A stretch of 6,989 bases of DNA from Candidatus Omnitrophota bacterium (GTDB lineage Bacteria; Omnitrophota; Koll11; Tantalellales; Tantalellaceae). The stretch's first letter is position 1. Each line of letters begins with the position of its first letter. The translations under genes were made by a program, and so were the position numbers. A model generated the notes under the pieces. That model was given only the letters and a program-made list of their open reading frames with translations, was not told the DNA's origin and did no database searches. Below, piece after piece: positions 1-5,434 of this stretch. The stretch spans positions 1-6,989 of the forward strand of contig JADGBB010000057.1 of the NCBI GenBank assembly GCA_015231715.1. Direction: 5' to 3'.

Positions 1-3000
1 TTATAAAATCATCATATGAAAAAGAAGTGAGTCCTGTTTCATCTATAATATTTGATCTTGTAGCTTTTTTACCAAGCTTGCCTGCAGCATCAACTATAGC
101 TCTTATCTTATGCCAGGTTTTCCCGACGGTTCTTTTTCCTTCAAGATCGAGCTCGCTTATAACACTTATATATCTTGTCAAATTGCGGTCACGATACCCG
201 AATAAAACCCGCTGTAATATTCTCAGACGGTAGTGCGCCTGATCTGAGCTATTCATTTTATTTTCAGACCATAAGACCCATTTTTCTCCTTCTTCGGCCA
301 ATTCCTTGATAACGTCTTTCACATCAATAATATGTTTTTCTTCGTTAATAACAATATGCATTTTTGAATCGGCAATACTAATTTCTAACATTCCCGATTG
401 CAACAGATACTCTCCAATTTCATGAAATACTGCGACAGGATCGTCTATGAGCTGTACCGATAAAGCGGCCATATTTCCCTCGTATGATGCAAACCCAAAA
501 AGATCTTCAGGAGGCGAGTTATAGGTATGGATCTTAGTTTTTTGAGGTATCAGCGATAGTATTTGTTCCAAAATGTCTTTATATTTCAGTGAGGCATTAA
601 TAACATCTTCAAACCGTTCATTCATCTTCTGCTGAGGTCTAGTTTTATTTTTTTTGAGCCTGAATGTACTTTTTTCACCGGAAGTTGTCTCCATAACATC
701 AACTTCTATCAAATCTTCTGTGCCCAGCAACCGCGCGCTGAGCACCTCATAAACCTTACCGATAGCGGGCGATGGCTTTTTCGCTTCAAATCCTATTGTT
801 TTTTTTGTTATCGGAATTTTTATAGTAAAAGTTGTGCCTTTCCCGATTTCTGATGTGACATCGATATGACCGCCCATTTCTCTGATACTTCTATCAATAA
901 GGTATAATCCTAATCCTGAACCGTTCTTTTTTGTTGTCTTTCCTTTATCAAATATACTGCGGGCTGTTATCATATCTTCGGGGATACCGTTACCGTTATC
1001 ACTAAATTCTATTACTACAAAATCTTTTTCATTTATCTTTTCAATTCCAGTCTTGATCGTGATCTTTCCATTATGATCTGTATCCTGTTCTTTCCTCTCT
1101 GAAATAGCGTCAAGTGCATTACCCAGGAGATTAGACCATATATAAGAAATCCTTACAGGATTTGCGCTAACAATAGGAACTTTAGCGTCAAGCATAAGAT
1201 CTATTTTAACCTGTCTCCCTTTTGGTTCACTGAGAACCTCAGCTATATATTTTATTCCCTCATTGTATTTCTCGACCTCTTTTTTTATGCCCTCATTAAT
1301 ATCCACCTCGAATATATATTCTGACTCTAAAATACGTTTCTTCAAGTCTCTGAAATTAAGAAGAGCATAGATACTTTCGCCGAGAACATAATCGATATCC
1401 TCTCTATCTCCTAATCCAAAGAACTCTTTACTTGATACCCCGCTGACTTTAACAACAAATTCATTAACTTGTTCTGATATTTTCTTAATGTCTTTTATAT
1501 AATTTTCAAACAAAACAAGCGTTGCAAATATCATTTCGGGAGATTGATCTACAAAACTATTTGATTGCAAAATAGTTTGCCATACTGGCATTTCTGACGT
1601 AACTCTATTCTTTTCCGCAACAAGCTCATTGGCTCTGTTTTTCAAAACACTGTCTTCGATGCTTAAAGCTGAAAGATTTGCGTAGTGAAGAAAGTAAAGA
1701 AGATGATTAATCTCATGCAAGAAAAATGATGTTGCAACTTCCTCGACTGAAGTAACAGCGAATTCATTCAGATCATTATATTTTAAAGATTCCATGTATA
1801 TCCTTTCCATCTGGATCAAAATCGTATAAGTCTTGCTTCTAAATTCTTTATTAACAGAATCATAAAAAGTTTTACTCTGTGGCGGATCCCAAAAGATCGA
1901 TAAATCATTCAAAATTCCGCATCTTTCATTTACCTTCTGGACGAACTCCTTATCTTCAGCCGTTATTTCATCGTCGTTTTTACGGGCTAGGCTCTTCAGT
2001 GTCGCGATATTTTCCATAACAACTCTACGCGCAGAAGCATGTTCCTTGGACTCTTCCCTATCCCAATGCCTGTATGCCCATTCGCGGAATAATAATATTT
2101 CCTTTTCAGCCTGTAATGCAGACTTTAAAAAGCTTCCTTTTAGTTCTGGCTCGCCATCAAATAGGTCAGTATAATCTTTAAGGCTATCAGTATATCCATT
2201 ATACTTTGCTATTGTAATAGGCAGAACATGCCCGCAAAAATAATCATGTGTGAGATCTTCTAATGAGAGTCCAAGAGTATTTGTTGTATATTCATCGGGA
2301 TCAAGGGTATTGTATTCATCCAATAATTCTTTATCTGATAATTTTGAAAAATTAATACAATACTCTTCCTCATTAACCCCTTGTTCCCTATTTAGCTGGG
2401 CATGCATTTCCCACTGTGCCGGTGATTGTGCCTCCAAAAAAAACTTATAAACTTTCGAATCGATATCGAATTCTTTTTCGACATACTTCCACATGCTTTC
2501 ATAAGTTTCGGCTACTTTTATACTTACGCTTTCCGGGATTTCATGACCTTCCTCTTCAGGAACAATATATACTCTGGCTCTTATGCCGTCGGATATCACT
2601 CTTACCTTGTGTTTACTCACTTTTAGGCCGTCCTGTTCTATGTACTCGAGGCCGGGAAGAACATGTTTTAAAAGTAATCCCGCTACATATGATCTTTTTT
2701 CTTTTTTTATGTATGGATAAACCATTTGTGTGTCATGCGCTAATCGGGAACCATTTTCCATATCAATAACAACTTGAACATTTTTTGCTCTGGTTAGTAT
2801 ATTCATTTCCCTACAAGCAACTATACAATCACCCAAATCCTTGATCTTATCAAGTTCATCTTGGCTCATACGTTCATCTTTCTTGTATACTAGACGTCCT
2901 GTATAGTCTATGGCACCAAGGGACAGACATTGCTCCCCTATCAGTTCATTATTTATTTTCGGGATCGCAGTTCTTTGTTCATATGCAAGCCCAACAACAG

Positions 3001-5422
3001 GTCGAGCCTGAACAAGATACATCTTACCGTCAATAAATCCGCCTTCAATGTCTACAGGATACCCAAGCTTTTCTTCCAACTTTTGTAATACCCTTTTAAC
3101 CTCTTTAAGCTCTTCGATCGTCATCGCAGAACGGACAGTTCTCCCGTCTGGCAATGTTACAACATGAGAATATTTTTCCCAAAACTCTTTTTCATAAGGC
3201 CACACCGCCTTTGCACCCTTATAACTCATATGTTTGGGAACATCATAAAATGTTCTTGTATAATCTATATCATCACCATCGAAATCAAAAACTATTGAGT
3301 TCTCTTTTCCAAAATCTTGGGATCCCTCCCTTCTTTCATCACTCATCCATTCAAGTTTATCCAGCTTGCCACCGGTCGCATATTCAACACCGCCTAGAAC
3401 TGTTTCAACTGTAGTTATTCCATAGAGCGATGAAAATCCTATAAATCCTGAATCAAAATTCATATAAGGTTCTATAGCGATAGCACACCCGTCTCCTAAA
3501 ACTTTTTTCTTCAAAGTTAACCAATTAATCCAAACAAATTCATTAAACAGAGCATTAATTGTCCCTGCAGCATTGTTTTCAAACGGGGTTGAGCTATATT
3601 CTCCGGCAAGATTATTATAAAATCCGTCTTCATTTCTTCCGCTGGTTCTGGCAATATATTTGGAAGCTTCAGGCAGTTCTTTTAATTTCGCATTGATCAT
3701 GTCATTTAATTCTTCAGGCATAGTTAATTTATTAGTAATGAACATTAACACGATATCAACCACATCTTTCCCGTTGCCGCAAATTCTCCAATCTCTAAAT
3801 AGTTCTTTCATATCAGGCATGTCTATACTCATGAAAAATTGGATCATATCCTCATCCTCGGCCATGATCCCCGAATCCCATGATTTAACATTGTGCTTAA
3901 TCACAACTTGGTTCACAAGTTCGATAAGTTCATCTTTTTTTTCTAATATTATATCACCTGCCATTATTAATTCTTTATTCGCTTCAATATACTTATCGAA
4001 AAAAGATTTAATAACCAGCACTTCTGTCGGAATAGTTTCAAAACCAATTTCTTTCGAAAACTCTTTCAGTCTATCTAGTCCTAAGACTTTACCGCCTACA
4101 TCATATGCTTCTTCTTGAAGTTTCTTCTGCAGTTCAGGCAAATTTTTTTCATAAGCTATTTTTTTAGCTTTAAGATCTGCTTTCTCTTTGCATATTATTC
4201 CAAGCCCCCTATCCTCATCTTTATGTTCCAGCGGCAAACTTATTGTGAAAGTCGTTCCCTTACCGTGTTCGGATTTCACTTCAATAGTTCCTCCGCATCT
4301 TTTTTCTATGCAATCTTTGGCGATAGCTAAGCCTCTTCCCCGTTTTGAGTGTTTTTCTTTTTGTGTTTTTGTAGAGAAATACGGTTCAAAAATATTGTTT
4401 AATATATCCGGCGACATTCCGCCGGCTGTGTCTGTGACTATTATTTTCATACTACTTTTATCTTCCGACAAACCTGTTTTAATTAATACCCCTCCTTCAT
4501 TTTTATTGTTTCTTATGGCGTCTTCAGCATTGTGAGCAAGATTGAATAAAGCCCTTGTTAAAGCGCCCGCATCCGTAGAACATACATTATTTTGCAGGTC
4601 GTATTCCCTGGTGGTCCTTTTGTCCATAAAATTATTAATCAGTACAGCTCCGTCAATAAGCTCATCTACATTTACTTGTTTTACTCTGTCATCAACTTCT
4701 ACAAGTTCTCCCATAAGTAAATTTTTAGCACCAACTAAATTAATTACAGGTGTTAAATAAAAAACATTCTTTCCTTCTTCATTTATATACCCCACCGGCA
4801 GCTTAGAGTATATTTTAAAAATCTCATCTTTTGCGTTGTATTTTTTAAACCAAGCGTCCAATAATAAGGAGACTCTTCCTAATTCTTTTCGCACTTCCTG
4901 CAATTCAGACAATTCAAGATCCTCATATACTTTAGAAAATGTATTATCTAAAATTCCTATGACAATATTCATCAATTCTTTGAGCGGATCAGACAATCCT
5001 ACTTTTTCTTGAAAACTGTTAAATGTCAATCTTACATTAAACAACCTGTTAACAACATCATGTCTTAAATCCACTAAAAAATTGAGTATATCTTGTCTCG
5101 CCTCATTATTAAGCTTAATTGCTTCCAGGTGTTCTTTTATATATTGTTTAATTCCTTCTTCGCTTATTCCAAGATCGATCAGTCGTCCTTTTAGACGTTC
5201 ATAATAAATATTTTCCGCGTCAGCTTTAAATCTGATACTGCGGGCGTCTTCATTTATCTCGCTGATAACTACCTCTCCGTCCACTATTTTTATATCAAAA
5301 ATCGGATCAAAGACTGACTGCGGTGCTAATGTTGAGGTATTTGTTTTAGTATAGGCAAAGCTCTCTCCTGTTACCGTCATGGTAATTATCAACAATATGG
5401 ATATGATTTTTTTTATTCTCAT
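1..5422 (-). CDS. Giant multidomain protein, partial at 3' end: signal peptide, histidine kinase-like, PEP-synthase-type ATP-grasp plus swivel, histidine kinase-like
   Basis: The frame runs from an ATG at 5420-5422 to the left edge without a stop, giving at least 1807 residues; the C-terminus lies outside the window. Visible order: signal peptide (1-23); histidine-kinase-like unit 1 (about 100-400); PPDK_N/PEP-synthase ATP-grasp (440-812); phosphohistidine-like swivel domain (820-952); unrecognised helical region (953-1214); histidine-kinase-like unit 2 (1215-1540); unrecognised tail (1541 onward). The start is chosen because it gives a basic, hydrophobic signal peptide ending SFA and lies 12 bases after the stop of the upstream CheR-like gene, so the two are probably cotranscribed. 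The Shine-Dalgarno is weak (AGAG about 10 bases upstream, or AAAGAG almost touching the ATG). Known for the families: kinase units phosphorylate a histidine from ATP, and PPDK_N domains phosphorylate the swivel histidine. A combined phosphotransfer or sensory role is inferred. Coding integrity is sure; function is not. Confidence 0.9.
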   Translation of the reverse strand, partial: MRIKKIISILLIITMTVTGESFAYTKTNTSTLAPQSVFDPIFDIKIVDGEVVISEINEDARSIRFKADAENIYYERLKGRLIDLGISEEGIKQYIKEHLEAIKLNNEARQDILNFLVDLRHDVVNRLFNVRLTFNSFQEKVGLSDPLKELMNIVIGILDNTFSKVYEDLELSELQEVRKELGRVSLLLDAWFKKYNAKDEIFKIYSKLPVGYINEEGKNVFYLTPVINLVGAKNLLMGELVEVDDRVKQVNVDELIDGAVLINNFMDKRTTREYDLQNNVCSTDAGALTRALFNLAHNAEDAIRNNKNEGGVLIKTGLSEDKSSMKIIVTDTAGGMSPDILNNIFEPYFSTKTQKEKHSKRGRGLAIAKDCIEKRCGGTIEVKSEHGKGTTFTISLPLEHKDEDRGLGIICKEKADLKAKKIAYEKNLPELQKKLQEEAYDVGGKVLGLDRLKEFSKEIGFETIPTEVLVIKSFFDKYIEANKELIMAGDIILEKKDELIELVNQVVIKHNVKSWDSGIMAEDEDMIQFFMSIDMPDMKELFRDWRICGNGKDVVDIVLMFITNKLTMPEELNDMINAKLKELPEASKYIARTSGRNEDGFYNNLAGEYSSTPFENNAAGTINALFNEFVWINWLTLKKKVLGDGCAIAIEPYMNFDSGFIGFSSLYGITTVETVLGGVEYATGGKLDKLEWMSDERREGSQDFGKENSIVFDFDGDDIDYTRTFYDVPKHMSYKGAKAVWPYEKEFWEKYSHVVTLPDGRTVRSAMTIEELKEVKRVLQKLEEKLGYPVDIEGGFIDGKMYLVQARPVVGLAYEQRTAIPKINNELIGEQCLSLGAIDYTGRLVYKKDERMSQDELDKIKDLGDCIVACREMNILTRAKNVQVVIDMENGSRLAHDTQMVYPYIKKEKRSYVAGLLLKHVLPGLEYIEQDGLKVSKHKVRVISDGIRARVYIVPEEEGHEIPESVSIKVAETYESMWKYVEKEFDIDSKVYKFFLEAQSPAQWEMHAQLNREQGVNEEEYCINFSKLSDKELLDEYNTLDPDEYTTNTLGLSLEDLTHDYFCGHVLPITIAKYNGYTDSLKDYTDLFDGEPELKGSFLKSALQAEKEILLFREWAYRHWDREESKEHASARRVVMENIATLKSLARKNDDEITAEDKEFVQKVNERCGILNDLSIFWDPPQSKTFYDSVNKEFRSKTYTILIQMERIYMESLKYNDLNEFAVTSVEEVATSFFLHEINHLLYFLHYANLSALSIEDSVLKNRANELVAEKNRVTSEMPVWQTILQSNSFVDQSPEMIFATLVLFENYIKDIKKISEQVNEFVVKVSGVSSKEFFGLGDREDIDYVLGESIYALLNFRDLKKRILESEYIFEVDINEGIKKEVEKYNEGIKYIAEVLSEPKGRQVKIDLMLDAKVPIVSANPVRISYIWSNLLGNALDAISERKEQDTDHNGKITIKTGIEKINEKDFVVIEFSDNGNGIPEDMITARSIFDKGKTTKKNGSGLGLYLIDRSIREMGGHIDVTSEIGKGTTFTIKIPITKKTIGFEAKKPSPAIGKVYEVLSARLLGTEDLIEVDVMETTSGEKSTFRLKKNKTRPQQKMNERFEDVINASLKYKDILEQILSLIPQKTKIHTYNSPPEDLFGFASYEGNMAALSVQLIDDPVAVFHEIGEYLLQSGMLEISIADSKMHIVINEEKHIIDVKDVIKELAEEGEKWVLWSENKMNSSDQAHYRLRILQRVLFGYRDRNLTRYISVISELDLEGKRTVGKTWHKIRAIVDAAGKLGKKATRSNIIDETGLTSFSYDDFI
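2..802 (-). other. C-terminal region of the giant protein, unrecognised and continuing past the left edge
   Basis: Residues 1541-1807. It begins with a beta-rich stretch (VYEVLSARLLGTEDLIEVDV), then a helical part, then DPVAVFHEIGEYLLQSG (H1667, E1668), a short beta hairpin (MHIVINEEKHIIDV) and a basic helical end (WHKIRAIVDAAGKLGKKA, then TRSNIIDETGLTSFSYDD) that could be a small helix-turn-helix. I do not recognise a family. There is no stop before base 1. Confidence 0.5.
803..1780 (-). other. Histidine-kinase-like unit 2 (H-box plus HATPase_c) of the giant protein
   Basis: Residues about 1215-1540. The H-box candidate is FFLHEINHLLYFL with H1236, E1237 and N1239. The ATP-binding boxes are textbook quality: N-box WSNLLGNALDAI (N1435), G1-box DNGNGIPED (D1475, G1477, G1479), F-box FDKGKTTK (1491-1498), G2-box GSGLGLYLIDRSI (1501-1513) and closing GKGTTFTIKIPI (1527-1538). 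Its wording differs clearly from unit 1 (NLLGNALDA against NLAHNAEDA), so it is not a recent tandem copy. H1236 to N1435 is 199 residues, again long. The HATPase is firm; the phospho-accepting role of H1236 is inferred. Confidence 0.87.
1781..2566 (-). other. Unrecognised helical linker region of the giant protein
   Basis: Residues 953-1214 lie between the swivel-like domain and the second kinase unit, where PEP synthase and PPDK carry their PEP-binding barrel. I see no barrel signatures. The sequence is rich in charged and aromatic residues (FLEAQSPAQWEMHAQLN, ILLFREWAYRHWDREES, SIFWDPPQSKTFYDSV) and looks mostly helical. It could be a substrate- or partner-binding domain or a structural linker; no function is assigned. 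Confidence 0.45.
2567..2965 (-). other. Derived phosphohistidine swivel domain (PEP-utilizers mobile domain-like)
   Basis: Residues about 820-952, directly after the QARP end of the ATP-grasp as in PEP synthase and rifampin phosphotransferase. GDCIVACREMN resembles the family's GDILV strand. VVIDMENGSRLAHDTQM aligns with AIVTdrGGRtsHAAI: G891, R893 and H896 sit at the family's -5, -3 and 0 positions, making H896 the candidate phospho-accepting residue. SYVAGL then resembles the PAVVG strand, and DGLKVSKHKVRVIS the closing DGqxVtVdg hairpin. The residues just after the histidine (DTQ rather than AAI) differ from canonical enzymes. No PEP/pyruvate-binding barrel follows. Confidence 0.6.
2987..4105 (-). 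other. PEP-synthase/PPDK-type ATP-grasp domain (PPDK_N) of the giant protein
   Basis: Residues about 440-812. The opening VGGKVLGLDRL (G443, G444, K445) followed by IPTEVLVI copies the family's GGKxxxL and PVPxGF start. YIARTSGRNEDG (R592, E598, D599), with NLAGEYSS just after, matches VRSSAxxED...LAGQ. A stretch with FDSGFIGFSS resembles the SGVxFT segment. The end holds VDIEGGF (D791, E793) and YLVQARPV (Q805, R807). The D-to-Q spacing of 14 equals that of D321/Q335 in Clostridium symbiosum PPDK. In the family this domain uses ATP to phosphorylate a histidine on a mobile domain. Residues for ATP binding look retained, but W in DIEW is replaced by G794. Confidence 0.8.
4223..5125 (-). other. 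Histidine-kinase-like unit 1 (H-box plus HATPase_c) of the giant protein
   Basis: Residues about 100-400. The H-box candidate is LRHDVVNRL with H121 followed by D122 and N125, matching the H-[DE]-x-x-N-x-L pattern of phospho-accepting helices. The ATP-binding boxes are in order: N-box ALFNLAHNAEDAI (N298, Mg-binding position), G1-box DTAGGM (D331, G334, G335), F-box FEPYFSTK (345-352), G2-box KRGRGLAIAK (G362, G364) and the closing strand GKGTTFTISLPL (387-398). All key residues for ATP binding are present. H121 to N298 is 177 residues, longer than the roughly 110 of ordinary kinases, so an extra helical segment lies between. The HATPase call is firm; the H-box is likely. Confidence 0.85.
5354..5422 (-). 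other. Signal peptide of the giant protein
   Basis: Residues 1-23 show a basic start (MRIKK), a hydrophobic core (IISILLIITMTVTG) and a small-residue site S-F-A before Y24, fitting signal peptidase I rules (-3 Ser, -1 Ala). There is no lipobox cysteine. No other obvious membrane segment was noticed downstream, so the mature chain would be exported unless this segment stays as an N-terminal anchor or is not used. Confidence 0.72.
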
Positions 5423-5434
5423 GCTCTTTATTCT

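Noticed and set aside
780..830. T-rich runs resembling terminators
   Set aside because: They lie inside the continuous minus-strand frame, encode Lys codons after the second HATPase, and have no convincing GC-rich stem.
2416..2769. 117-codon plus-strand open frame overlapping a second short one at 2426-2626
   Set aside because: Two overlapping plus frames opposite one long minus frame with coherent protein sequence are chance openings.
3660..4118. 152-codon plus-strand open frame
   Set aside because: It is antisense to the PPDK-like domain. Its translation is low-complexity Ser/Ile/Phe-rich, typical of the complement of an AT-rich gene, and the minus frame carries clear family motifs.
4223..5125. 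Tandem duplication of one kinase domain as the origin of both cassettes
   Set aside because: Box sequences differ (NLAHNAEDA against NLLGNALDA; KRGRGLAIA against GSGLGLYLI) and the flanking helices show no similarity by eye, so a recent duplication is not supported.
5423..5434. A promoter or operator between the genes
   Set aside because: Only 12 bases separate the genes, too few for a promoter; translational coupling within an operon is simpler.
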